Below are positions 9,283-17,142 of a stretch of 64,000 nucleotides of DNA, piece by piece. The first letter of the stretch is position 1. Each line of letters starts with the position of its first letter. Position numbers and translations under genes: made by a program. The notes under the pieces are model-generated. The model saw only the letters and a list, made by a program, of their open reading frames with translations. It ran no database searches and was not told the DNA's origin. Source of the DNA: Flexistipes sinusarabici DSM 4947 (GTDB lineage: Bacteria > Chrysiogenota > Deferribacteres > Deferribacterales > Flexistipitaceae); contig NC_015672.1 of NCBI RefSeq assembly GCF_000218625.1, positions 1,364,001 through 1,428,000 on the forward strand, in the 5' to 3' direction.

Positions 9283-10407
9283 TTATTTACTTACTACGTC
9301 GTAATTTCCGTTCTCATTGATTCTGTAAGTTAAGTACGAACTTCCAACACGCTCTCCGTCTTCATCCCATGCGAGCGGGCCGCTTAAACCGGGATAAGGC
9401 TCCATTTCCACCAGATAGTTTGCGATTGTTTTTGTATCTAAAGACTTTGTTTCTTCAATTGCGTGCATAATGGCTCTGAGACCGTCTGCATTCAAAACAG
9501 TCCAGATGCTTGGGGGCATTTCATTGTATTTTTCTTTGTAGGAGGCAAGAAACTTTTTGGCTACATCATAAGGGAGAAGTTCCGGAGTGGGAACGTTAAT
9601 GATATAAGCGCCTTCAGCAGCTGAACCGGCCAGCTTTACAAAGTCAGGGTTGTCGTTGGCATCGCCGCCGATAAAATCAGCATTAATTCCCAACTGCTTC
9701 TGCTGAGCTCTCAAAAGTCCGCCGTCGCTGTAATAACCGCTGAAGTATATCACATCAGGATTCAATGACTTTATTTTTGTAAGTATAGGAGTATAATTTT
9801 GAGAATTAGCCTTGATTTTTCCAGTGTAAATAATGTTTCCGCCTAATTTCTTGACTTCTTCCACTACAGCATTACCAAGCCCCTGAGCGAAAGTGGAATA
9901 ATCCGTGATAACTGCAATTCTGTCATATTTTTTCTTGTTTACCATCCATTCAGCTGTGTACACTGCTTCTGCACTGTTAGGGTTGGAATTTCTAAAAAAT
10001 GTCCAATAGCTGTTCTCAGTCAAAGCATCAGCTGTACCGTCACTTGTCTGCAGTACTCCGGCATTATAGTATATTTTCTGCGCAGCCTGTGCACATGTAG
10101 ATGTATAAGATCCGATAACGGCAATTACACCTTTATTTACAAGTTCACGACCACAGATGGCTGCTGCCTGAGCGGTTCCTTCATCATCGCAAGTATACAC
10201 TTCTATTTTTTTGCCAAGAAGACCGCCTTCTGCATTTTTCTGCTCAACCAAAAGTCTGACTGCCTTGTCAATCCCCTGCCCCTCATTGGCATAGCTGCCA
10301 GTGATAGGAGCCTGAACACCTATTTTAATTACATCCTCCGCATATGTACTTGAAACAAAAAAAGTTGCAGCAAATAACACTGCAAGTGTTGTGAAAAGTT
10401 TTCTCAT
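9283..10407 (-). CDS. livK: branched-chain amino acid ABC transporter substrate-binding protein
   Basis: Periplasmic type I binding protein with two alpha/beta lobes. After the signal peptide (MRKLFTTLAVLFAATFFVSS, cut after TYA) the mature part begins EDVIKIGVQAPITGSYANEGQG, the conserved ligand-loop start of LivJ/LivK proteins. Further motifs are AVIGSYTSTCAQAA near 110 and VIYFSGYYSDGGLL near 225. An in-frame TTG at 10443 would extend the protein by 12 residues. I prefer ATG 10407 because it begins an ideal signal peptide and has GGGGG five bases upstream. Exact ligand (Leu/Ile/Val or another) cannot be read from sequence. First gene of the operon. Confidence 0.92.
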   Translation of the reverse strand: MRKLFTTLAVLFAATFFVSSTYAEDVIKIGVQAPITGSYANEGQGIDKAVRLLVEQKNAEGGLLGKKIEVYTCDDEGTAQAAAICGRELVNKGVIAVIGSYTSTCAQAAQKIYYNAGVLQTSDGTADALTENSYWTFFRNSNPNSAEAVYTAEWMVNKKKYDRIAVITDYSTFAQGLGNAVVEEVKKLGGNIIYTGKIKANSQNYTPILTKIKSLNPDVIYFSGYYSDGGLLRAQQKQLGINADFIGGDANDNPDFVKLAGSAAEGAYIINVPTPELLPYDVAKKFLASYKEKYNEMPPSIWTVLNADGLRAIMHAIEETKSLDTKTIANYLVEMEPYPGLSGPLAWDEDGERVGSSYLTYRINENGNYDVVSK

Positions 10408-10449
10408 GGTAACCCCCGATATAAAATTTTGTTTTGGAACCAATATCCC

Positions 10450-10478
10450 TTGTTAACAAAAAATCAAGAGGTTGTCAA
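10450..10478 (-). promoter_or_regulatory. liv operon promoter
   Basis: On the minus strand, -35 TTGACA (10473-10478) and -10 TAACAA (10450-10455) are separated by exactly 17 bp. The predicted transcript would start about 35 bp before the livK start codon. Confidence 0.65.
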
Positions 10479-10479
10479 G

Positions 10480-10502
10480 TATATTGAACATATTTCAATA
10501 TA
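10480..10502. promoter_or_regulatory. candidate operator upstream of liv promoter
   Basis: TATATTGAA and TTCAATATA form a perfect 9-bp inverted repeat with a 5-bp centre, ending two bases from the -35 box. Position and symmetry suggest a dimeric regulator site; the regulator is unknown. Confidence 0.45.
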
Positions 10503-10844
10503 ATATTAAAACAATAACTGTTGAGGCGGTCTTTAAAGTAAAATATTTTTTTATTACAAACTATTTTCAAAACCGGCATATTGTTCAAGATATTATACAT
10601 AGGAAAAAGACTGATACTATTTCTCATTCCTGAAATATTTAAAATCTTTTAAATATATATGCTCATGAAATATGACAAAAAAGAACTATTCTTAATTCCC
10701 TATATCAAATACTGTATTAATGTATAAGAAAATCTGCTGACATCTGGCAATATTCACTAAATTCAGCATTAGTTAAATTTTTTACGAGATAAAACTTGGA
10801 TTTTTAATTGGCATTTTCCCAAAATAAAACCATGATGCATGAAG

Positions 10845-10938
10845 TGTAGGTAGTAGGGGTAGTAGGAGTATTAGGGGTATTAGGGGTATTAGGGGTAGTA
10901 GGGGTATTAGGGGTATTAGGGGTAGTATAGGTAGTAGA
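10845..10938. repeat. 9-bp tandem repeat array GGTATTAGG/GGTAGTAGG
   Basis: About ten 9-bp units alternate between GGTATTAGG and GGTAGTAGG with few other changes. It is non-coding and short-period, a candidate for slippage variation between strains. Confidence 0.85.
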
Positions 10939-11002
10939 AGCCTTAGGGGTTAAATGCTATCTCAGACTGCTCCGCTTCCACCGACGGGTGGCAGATTTGC
11001 GG

Positions 11003-11134
11003 ATTCAAGGTTCAAAGTTCAATGTTAAATACCCACGCAATTGATACACAAATTTACCAATATACAAGTATAACACTCAACCATTTCAACATGTTTTCGT
11101 CTTACTTCTTGAGCCTTGAACCTTGGCCCTGTAA
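11003..11134. repeat. repeat mosaic with a 46-bp dispersed repeat copy
   Basis: GTTCAA-type heptamers at 11003-11025 lead into a 46-bp unit (11020-11065). That unit matches 62346-62391 at 36 of 46 positions without gaps and resembles the minus strand of about 23092-23136. CTCAACC words and a TTGAACC block follow. Confidence 0.65.
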
Positions 11135-11264
11135 ACTTAATATTTATAAACCACATTAGCTTTATTTCCCTATCTCATAAAAAATGGACAGGCGCCAAAA
11201 CTTTAGTTCTTGATTTGTGTTTAAAATATGATAAAAAGTTATAACTATTTATGGAGGATATATT

Positions 11265-12611
11265 ATGAGTAAGGTTTTTCTTGACGAGAAATACATACCT
11301 GATAGATGGTATAATATACTGGCTGATCTTCCTATGCCTATGGACCCGCCCATCAGCCCTTTTACCGGCAAACCTGTTACATTCGATGAAATGAAAGCAT
11401 TATTCCCCCCTCAGCTTATTGAGCAGGAAATGTCCACACAAAGATGGATTGATATACCCGAAAAAGTAATGGAGGTAATGCGTCTTTGGAGACCGACACC
11501 GTTGATAAGGGCAGAAAGATTTGAAAAGGCACTCGGTGTAAAATCCAAAATCTACTTCAAATATGAAGGCACATCACCTGCCGGAAGCCATAAACCGAAT
11601 ACTGCAGTGGCTCAGGCTTATTATAACAAAATAAACGGAATAAACCGGTTAACCACTGAAACTGGGGCAGGCCAATGGGGAAGCGCGTTGTCAGTTGCCT
11701 GCAAAATGCTTGAAATGCAGTGCAGAGTTTTTATGGTTAAAGTAAGCTTCAACCAAAAACCGTACAGAAAATCATTTATGCGCATGTTTGATGCGGAAGT
11801 TATCCCCAGTCCTTCTGAATTTACAAATGCCGGCAGAGAAATACTGAAACAGAATCCCGAATCCAATGGAAGTCTCGGACTTGCAATCAGTGAAGCTGTG
11901 GAGGAAGCTGCAGGCAGAGATGATACGAATTACGCTCTGGGCAGCGTTCTGAATCATGTTGTTTTGCACCAGACAGTAATAGGACTTGAAACAAAAAAAC
12001 AATTCGAGCTGATCAATGATTATCCGGACAAAATCTTTGCTTCCTGCGGCGGAGGGTCTAATTTTGGCGGAATAGCCATCCCTTTTATAAAAGACAAGCT
12101 GGAGGGGAAAGATGTGGAAGCAATTGCAGTTGAGCCCGCAAGCTGCCCCACCCTCACAAAAGGCAGATTTGCTTACGATTACGGCGATGTGGCAAAACTA
12201 ACTCCTATTATGAAAATGTACACACTGGGACATGATTTTGAGCCGCCTGCAATCCATGCAGGAGGGTTGCGTTATCACGGCGAATCTCCTATTGTCAGCC
12301 ATCTTTACCATGAAGGGATAATAGATGCACAGAATGTTCACCAATCTGATATATTCAAATACGGAATAATGTTTGCCCAGACCGAAGGGATTGTTCCTGC
12401 ACCGGAATCTGCTCATGCAATTGCGGCTGCGGCTATGGAAGCTGAAAACAATATGGAAGAAGGCAAAGAAAAATCAATTCTTTTCTGTCTCAGCGGACAC
12501 GGTTTCTTTGACATGTCCGCTTACGACGCTTATTTCGACGGCAAACTCGAAGATTATGAATATCCTGAAGAAGCAATCAGAAAATCACTTGAAAACTTAC
12601 CAAACGTTTAA
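11265..12611 (+). CDS. trpB: tryptophan synthase beta-like protein, TrpB2 type
   Basis: PLP enzyme condensing indole with serine to give tryptophan. The 448-residue length and long N-terminal extension (PMPMDPPISPFTGKPVT before the catalytic core) mark the TrpB2 class, longer than TrpB1 (about 390-400). The PLP lysine is in GTSPAGSHKPNTA (about residue 109), the phosphate-binding loop is CGGGSNFGG (about 263-271), and the C-terminal motif is LSGHGFFD. No trpA lies nearby. TrpB2 often occurs without a dedicated alpha subunit and may salvage free indole. A GGAGG site precedes the ATG and a hairpin follows the gene. Confidence 0.9.
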   Translation: MSKVFLDEKYIPDRWYNILADLPMPMDPPISPFTGKPVTFDEMKALFPPQLIEQEMSTQRWIDIPEKVMEVMRLWRPTPLIRAERFEKALGVKSKIYFKYEGTSPAGSHKPNTAVAQAYYNKINGINRLTTETGAGQWGSALSVACKMLEMQCRVFMVKVSFNQKPYRKSFMRMFDAEVIPSPSEFTNAGREILKQNPESNGSLGLAISEAVEEAAGRDDTNYALGSVLNHVVLHQTVIGLETKKQFELINDYPDKIFASCGGGSNFGGIAIPFIKDKLEGKDVEAIAVEPASCPTLTKGRFAYDYGDVAKLTPIMKMYTLGHDFEPPAIHAGGLRYHGESPIVSHLYHEGIIDAQNVHQSDIFKYGIMFAQTEGIVPAPESAHAIAAAAMEAENNMEEGKEKSILFCLSGHGFFDMSAYDAYFDGKLEDYEYPEEAIRKSLENLPNV

Positions 12612-12622
12612 TATCTTTCTTA

Positions 12623-12649
12623 TCACAGGGGAGAAGCCTTCCCCTGTGA
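12623..12649 (+). terminator. hairpin after trpB2
   Basis: A perfect 10-bp stem TCACAGGGGA/TCCCCTGTGA with a 7-nt loop lies between trpB2 and queH. Only a short, mixed T-stretch (ATTCTTT) follows, so it may terminate partially. Confidence 0.6.
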
Positions 12650-12670
12650 ATTCTTTAAAAAGGTAGATAT

Positions 12671-13252
12671 ATGAAAGTACTTATGCACCAATGCTGCGCA
12701 CCCTGTTCAATATACACATCAAAAATTCTCCATGAAAACTTTGAATCAGTTTACGGCTTTTTCTACAATCCAAACATACATCCGGTAACAGAGTTTTACA
12801 AAAGACTGGAAAGTGTATCTAAATTCAACGATGAAAACAATATAAAGTCGATAATAGATGAATACTACGGGTTGAAAGAATTTACCAGAAATGCAGTTTA
12901 CAGGGAAGACAACAGATGCATGTACTGCTATTCATCCAGGATTGAAAAATGTGCACAAATAGCATCAAAGGGGAAATTTGATTATTTCACAACTTCATTA
13001 TTATACAGCAAATTCCAGAACCACGAACTTATAGCTGATATATGTGAAAATGCGGCAAAAAAATACAACACAAAATTTTTCTATTACGATTTCAGAGAGG
13101 GGTGGAAAGAAGGAATAGAAAAAAGCAAAGAGATGGATATGTACAGGCAACAATACTGCGGGTGCATTTACAGTGAAGAGGACAGATACAGGAAACAGTT
13201 ATCAAAGCACTTCAATTACAGCAAAGCAAATGAAAAAGCAGGAGCAGTTTAA
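12671..13252 (+). CDS. queH: epoxyqueuosine reductase QueH
   Basis: Last step of queuosine biosynthesis: reduction of epoxyqueuosine in tRNA, the non-cobalamin alternative to QueG. The 193-residue protein carries the QueH cysteine pattern: CCAPC at 8-12, CMYC near 81-84, and the C-terminal QYCGCIYSEEDRY. These residues bind an Fe-S cluster and adjacent metal site in the family. The start follows AGGTAG. The DUF2905 gene begins immediately after its stop, so the two are probably co-transcribed. Confidence 0.92.
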   Translation: MKVLMHQCCAPCSIYTSKILHENFESVYGFFYNPNIHPVTEFYKRLESVSKFNDENNIKSIIDEYYGLKEFTRNAVYREDNRCMYCYSSRIEKCAQIASKGKFDYFTTSLLYSKFQNHELIADICENAAKKYNTKFFYYDFREGWKEGIEKSKEMDMYRQQYCGCIYSEEDRYRKQLSKHFNYSKANEKAGAV

Positions 13253-13474
13253 ATGCCCGGAGTACCCGATTTTGCTAAATTACTCATAATTATCGGCCTG
13301 GTAATTGCAGGAGTCGGAATTGTTTTGCTTTTCGGCGGAAAATTCGGGTTAGGGAAACTTCCAGGAGATATTCTCATAAAAAAAGATAATTTTACTTTTT
13401 ATTTCCCGGTAGTTACTTCAATTATTATAAGTATTATTCTTACAGTCTTGTTTAATATTTTTTTCAGAAAATAA
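13253..13474 (+). CDS. DUF2905 small membrane protein
   Basis: A 73-residue protein with two TM helices (about 10-28 and 50-70) separated by a basic loop GKLPGDILIKKDNFTFYFP, the diagnostic DUF2905 motif. Function is unknown in this family. The start codon directly follows the queH stop, indicating coupling. A bidirectional hairpin terminator starts within four bases of its stop. Confidence 0.88.
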   Translation: MPGVPDFAKLLIIIGLVIAGVGIVLLFGGKFGLGKLPGDILIKKDNFTFYFPVVTSIIISIILTVLFNIFFRK

Positions 13475-13477
13475 AAA

Positions 13478-13506
13478 ATCCGCCCGAAGGCGGATATAGT
13501 TTTTGT
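13478..13506. terminator. bidirectional terminator between DUF2905 and cspA
   Basis: A 7-bp stem (ATCCGCC/GGCGGAT, 13478-13484 with 13489-13495) joins convergent genes. Read on the minus strand the loop is the stable tetraloop TTCG followed by a T-rich run, so it mainly serves cspA. On the plus strand the loop is CGAA followed by ATAGTTTTT. Confidence 0.85.
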
Positions 13507-13546
13507 CGTTATAACCAGTTAATAATTCCGGTTCGTATAGATTTAT

Positions 13547-13750
13547 CTATACCTTAACAACATTAGCTGCCTGAGGACCTTTGGGACCTTCAACAACTTC
13601 AAATTCCACTTCGTCGCCTTCTTTCAAGGACTTGAAACCTTCCATTGAAATTGCGGAATAGTGCACAAAAACATCCTCGCCGTCTGAGCCAGTTATAAAA
13701 CCGTACCCCTTTGAATCATTGAACCATTTCACTGTACCTGTGTTACTCAT
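13547..13750 (-). CDS. cspA: cold-shock domain protein
   Basis: A 67-residue single OB-fold nucleic-acid chaperone. RNP1 KGYGFITG (14-21) and RNP2 DVFVHYSAI (26-34) are intact, as is the acidic [20 protein letters not shown] end. It binds single-stranded RNA/DNA and prevents secondary structure. The ribosome site is AGGTG. Its short 5' leader contains a GGGC-TGC-GCCC mini-hairpin. The stop codon lies inside an inverted repeat (13535-13552). Confidence 0.95.
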   Translation of the reverse strand: MSNTGTVKWFNDSKGYGFITGSDGEDVFVHYSAISMEGFKSLKEGDEVEFEVVEGPKGPQAANVVKV

Positions 13751-13791
13751 TCTTTCACCTCTTATATTTCTTTGGGCTGCGCCCTTTCATT

Positions 13792-13820
13792 ATAATACCA
13801 GCATCTTATCTATTAGTCAA
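13792..13820 (-). promoter_or_regulatory. cspA promoter
   Basis: On the minus strand, -35 TTGACT (13815-13820), a 17-bp spacer and -10 TATTAT (13792-13797) preceded by TGG (extended -10) form one of the strongest promoters in the window. The leader is about 35-40 nt. Confidence 0.75.
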
Positions 13821-13903
13821 AAGAAATATTAATTTTTTTTACTTTCCAAAAAAAAGATATTCCTGTAGAAAACTGCAAATGCTGATTAAATAAAGGAGCT
13901 GCT

Positions 13904-14302
13904 ATGGAAAACATCACAGTAAAAATTGATAAAATCAATGATATATCTGAGTCTTACAGGCAATTTTACAAAGATACCTCTGATTCTACAGGGACAATAT
14001 TAGTACACCACGGTAAAGCAAAATATCCGGGAAAATATGTAAAAGATTATTCTGAAATAAAACTTTATGAAAAAACTCCCGAAGCTGAAAAGATTTTGAA
14101 AGAAAAAGCTGCCGAAATTTTCAAAAAATACAATCTCAATTCTCTGTTGGCCGTTCACAATATCGGAACAATTTACAAAAACGACCCGATACTTTTTCTG
14201 GCAGTGGAAGCAAAAGACAGGGAAACCGGTTTTAAAGGGATGCGGGAACTTCTGGAATTTATAAAATCAGAAAAATTTTTGGGATTGGAAGAAATAAAAT
14301 AA
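13904..14302 (+). CDS. MoaE-like molybdopterin synthase large-subunit homologue
   Basis: In MoaE proteins this fold transfers sulfur from MoaD thiocarboxylate to precursor Z to form molybdopterin. The 132 residues follow the MoaE pattern: TGTILVHHGKAKYPGK, then IKLYEKTPEAEKIL, AVHNIGTIYKNDPILFLAVEAKDRETGF, and a C-terminal helix LLEFIKSEKFLG. It is divergent. The usual HR before the F-x-A helix is DR, and the C-terminal W-K-x-E motif is replaced by LGLEEI, though the lysine of IKS is kept. No other moa gene is nearby. It could be a MoaE paralogue with a changed role. GGAG precedes the ATG. Confidence 0.6.
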   Translation: MENITVKIDKINDISESYRQFYKDTSDSTGTILVHHGKAKYPGKYVKDYSEIKLYEKTPEAEKILKEKAAEIFKKYNLNSLLAVHNIGTIYKNDPILFLAVEAKDRETGFKGMRELLEFIKSEKFLGLEEIK

Positions 14303-14320
14303 CTGCCGTAATTTTACCTT

Positions 14321-16249
14321 TTAGTCAGAGGAATGTTTGATATAGCGTGATACATCTTTAAGTCTTTTTTTCAAAGCTCTATATTTTTCATGGTTAAACT
14401 CTTTGTCTCCGTAAACTGCCGAATAATATTCATATACCAGTTTTCTCAGTTCCTCACCAATTTCCTTATTGCCTACATTGTCAACAGTCTGAATAAGTCC
14501 TTCCCCGGCCGACCTTGAAACTCCCAGCTTCAGAAAAACTTCGTCAAATTTTTTTAAAATTTTTTCTGTTCTTTTTACTCTTTTCTTTTTAAAAACAAAT
14601 ATTAATAAAAGGATAAACGGTATTATCAGAGCAAAAACACCTTTGCCGGAGAGCTTTAAATCAAATTTAATATTTTCAGCTGCTTCAGCGGCATTTTTCA
14701 ACCCTTCCATCTGTTTTGCGAAATCGTAATTAATCACAAAAACTGTCCAGTAATAATTCAGTTTATCAAAAAAAAGTTTAATTTCCTTAAGACTGCTGAG
14801 CTTTTTTTTATCTGAAAATCTACTGAAGTCAGCAGGAGTGGGATCATATGTCCGCCATGCGCCATCGATATAAGCTTCAACCCACACATGGGCATTACTG
14901 TACAAAACTGAATAATAACCGGCCCCTTCATCATAATAGCCTCCTCTAAAACCACCCACAAGTCTTGAAGGAATACCGTTCAGCCGAAGAAGAACACCCA
15001 TTGCAGAAGCAAAATATTCACAATTCCCCATTTTTGTAACGGTAAGAAAATGCTTTAACGGCTCTTTGCTTAAAGGCAAATTTTGAAGAGTATATTTGAA
15101 TTTCGGAGGCTTTAAATAATTAATGATATTATCTGCAGTGCCGGCGTCGGTGTCACCTTTAAGACGGCTTGCAATCTTTTTTACTTCACTGCTTATTCCT
15201 GAAATCTGCAGATATATTTCTTTCCTTGCCAAATGAGTATCAATCTGCTGGCTCAACCGGGAAACAGCTGTGTAGGATATTTTTGTTTTCACAGGCTCCT
15301 CTGTGATAACCTCCCCACGCTCCTTATCAAAACTGAAATCATCCGAATATGTTATATCAACGGGCACATTTAACGTATAAAGATATTTATTAGCCGTGGG
15401 CTCCATAAATACTCTGTATTTTATAATTTTTTTATTCTGACTTTCTTGTTTAACGTTGTTTTTTGTTCCGGAACCACCATAGTTACTCTGCCAGCCGTTA
15501 TTCCGGTATGTATCCAGAACCACACCCCGCCAGTAAAGAAATTTATCGTCAATTTTTTTCATTTTCACCCTGAAAGCCGTCTTATCGTTATTTTGAATAG
15601 AATTGACAGTTCCCAGTTTTATGCTGTCTGTAAATCCTGTGGAAGCATTCTGACGGTTATTCAAGAAACTCAGCATCGGATAATCCGTACGCGGCAGAAT
15701 CAAAAAAAGAAAAGCCGCGGCCGGTATGGAAATAACCATAATCAGAGTTATGGGTTTTAAAATAGAAACAAAAAACGGCTTATCCATGATAAAAGTATTA
15801 TCCTCAACCATCACAGTCAGAAGAACCATTTGCAAAACAATGAGCAGTACCTCAGCAAAAAGGTAAACCAGAAAAACCATACTCAAATTTAACAGGGAAA
15901 GACCTGCCAGAATAAAAACGGCCATCAGGGATATCTGCATATAGTCCCTGTATTGTTTCCTTTCCATCAATTTCAGCCCCATCAGAACAATGAGGGCATT
16001 GATAAAAATGACATTCATATTTTCGATACTGAAATTGATAAACGCTGCGAATAAAACAATCACTCCCAGAGAATTAGCCAAAAAACGCGGCAAATAAAGA
16101 TTATAGCCCTTTATTTCCAGAAAATTTGCAACAATCACTCCGGAAATAAAAACAAGGACAAAAAGGTTCATATACTCTGCGACTGCAGCAAAACAGATAA
16201 TACTTACAAGAATTGTGTTGATTTTTATCAGATTACTTATTGTCATCAT
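14321..16249 (-). CDS. TgpA-like transglutaminase-domain membrane protein
   Basis: The 642-residue protein has an N-terminal cluster of about five to six TM helices (about 5-190, DUF3488-type). A large extracytoplasmic region with a transglutaminase-like domain follows, then one TM segment (about 555-570) and a cytoplasmic C-terminal tail (DUF4129-like). The catalytic triad is visible: Cys in MGNCEYFASAMG (about 408), His in SNAHVWVEAY, and Asp in YDPTPAD. It overlaps the end of the DUF58 gene by 17 bp. MoxR-DUF58-TgpA clusters are widespread and linked to cell-envelope function; the substrate is unknown. Confidence 0.88.
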   Translation of the reverse strand: MMTISNLIKINTILVSIICFAAVAEYMNLFVLVFISGVIVANFLEIKGYNLYLPRFLANSLGVIVLFAAFINFSIENMNVIFINALIVLMGLKLMERKQYRDYMQISLMAVFILAGLSLLNLSMVFLVYLFAEVLLIVLQMVLLTVMVEDNTFIMDKPFFVSILKPITLIMVISIPAAAFLFLILPRTDYPMLSFLNNRQNASTGFTDSIKLGTVNSIQNNDKTAFRVKMKKIDDKFLYWRGVVLDTYRNNGWQSNYGGSGTKNNVKQESQNKKIIKYRVFMEPTANKYLYTLNVPVDITYSDDFSFDKERGEVITEEPVKTKISYTAVSRLSQQIDTHLARKEIYLQISGISSEVKKIASRLKGDTDAGTADNIINYLKPPKFKYTLQNLPLSKEPLKHFLTVTKMGNCEYFASAMGVLLRLNGIPSRLVGGFRGGYYDEGAGYYSVLYSNAHVWVEAYIDGAWRTYDPTPADFSRFSDKKKLSSLKEIKLFFDKLNYYWTVFVINYDFAKQMEGLKNAAEAAENIKFDLKLSGKGVFALIIPFILLLIFVFKKKRVKRTEKILKKFDEVFLKLGVSRSAGEGLIQTVDNVGNKEIGEELRKLVYEYYSAVYGDKEFNHEKYRALKKRLKDVSRYIKHSSD

Positions 16250-17142
16250 ATAAAGCCAGATATCTGAGAAGGTTAAGTTTGTGTCCGTGTGATATACCAG
16301 GGGGGAAATAATCGTTGTCCGTTTTTAGCCCCACCGGGATGTTATTTTTAATCAAATCAATGATGTCATAAGCCGCAGCGGAAATTTCAGACTCCGATAC
16401 AAAATCCAGTCCGCTTAAGTCAATAACTACTGGAGAATTATGCCCTCCGCTAAAATTCTTCGCTTTCAGCTCGTCGCTTTTTTGCAAAATGTTTCCAGTG
16501 AATAAGACGCAAACTGTCCCCATACTCATAATTCCTTATACTGCTGAGCTCTTCCGATGCCTGATTATCTTTTACAGCATTCCCTTCAGTCTCATTGAGC
16601 GAATAACTTCTTGCACTTTCAGTTGATTTCACAGGTTTTGGGAAAACCACTGCTTCACTGCTAACAGGAACTCTTTTACACCTTACAAAAAAATTAAACG
16701 GGAATCTTGAGTAAAGGACTGTCTCTTTAATGCAGTTAATACCTCTTTTCTGAAATATCAAATCCGTTCTACCCTCTTTGATGCTTTGCCGCCCTATTCT
16801 GCCGAAAAACACTTCACCTTCATAAAATCTTATTTTAAGCAGGTATGAATCAAGAAATTTTTTTTCATTTTCTGCCTTCAGTCTCACAATAAATGCAGAG
16901 CCGGCATAAATTTCAGCAGGCATCCTAAGATTGATTTTTATATTGTTTATATTTTTTTTGCCGTAAAAACCGGAAATAGCCATTACAGCCAACAGAAAAG
17001 AAACAATAATAAAAATAAGGTTATTGCCGGTGTTAACTGCGGCAAATCCCAATACTATTGTAACTATAATGTAAAACCAACCGGCTTTGGTAAAATAAAC
17101 GGGTTTAAAATTCGTCGTTCTTTTTAATGCAGATTTTTTCAT
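16233..17142 (-). pseudogene. DUF58 protein, frameshifted
   Basis: Two overlapping frames make one DUF58 gene. The upstream frame (17142 to about 16480) encodes two TM helices, a beta-rich domain and the hallmark YGDSLRLIHWKHFAK. The DUF58 continuation SDELKAKNFSGG..VVIDLSG lies in the other frame and ends at 16233. The shift falls in a run of six A residues (T-run 16478-16483 on the plus strand). Removing one A joins the frames into a 302-residue protein, the usual DUF58 length. As it stands the upstream frame ends after KKRRAESEEF. It could be a real mutation, a sequencing or assembly error, or rescue by slippage. It lies between moxR and the transglutaminase gene. Confidence 0.8.

Larger units (their letters stand above)
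10503..11264. other. 762-bp intergenic region between livK and trpB2
   Basis: No gene is visible. It holds an AT-rich perfect palindrome (ATATTTAAAA-TC-TTTTAAATAT, 10635-10656), a GGTATTAGG-type tandem array (10845-10938), and a repeat mosaic with one copy of a 46-bp dispersed repeat (11020-11065). The last 60 bp before trpB2 are AT-rich; the start codon follows GGAGG. The divergent arrangement means promoters for both flanking genes lie here. Confidence 0.7.

Noticed and set aside
10408-10443. Upstream TTG start giving a longer LivK
   Set aside because: It would prepend 12 residues before an ideal signal peptide and lies in the leader of the predicted transcript; ATG 10407 has a proper ribosome site.
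10845-10938. CRISPR-like array
   Set aside because: Units are 9 bp and contiguous without spacers; no cas genes in the window.
16478-16483. Programmed -1 ribosomal frameshift in the DUF58 gene
   Set aside because: A -1 shift at A AAA AAG gives a stop within four codons; restoring DUF58 needs the opposite shift, so the slippery-site explanation does not work as such.
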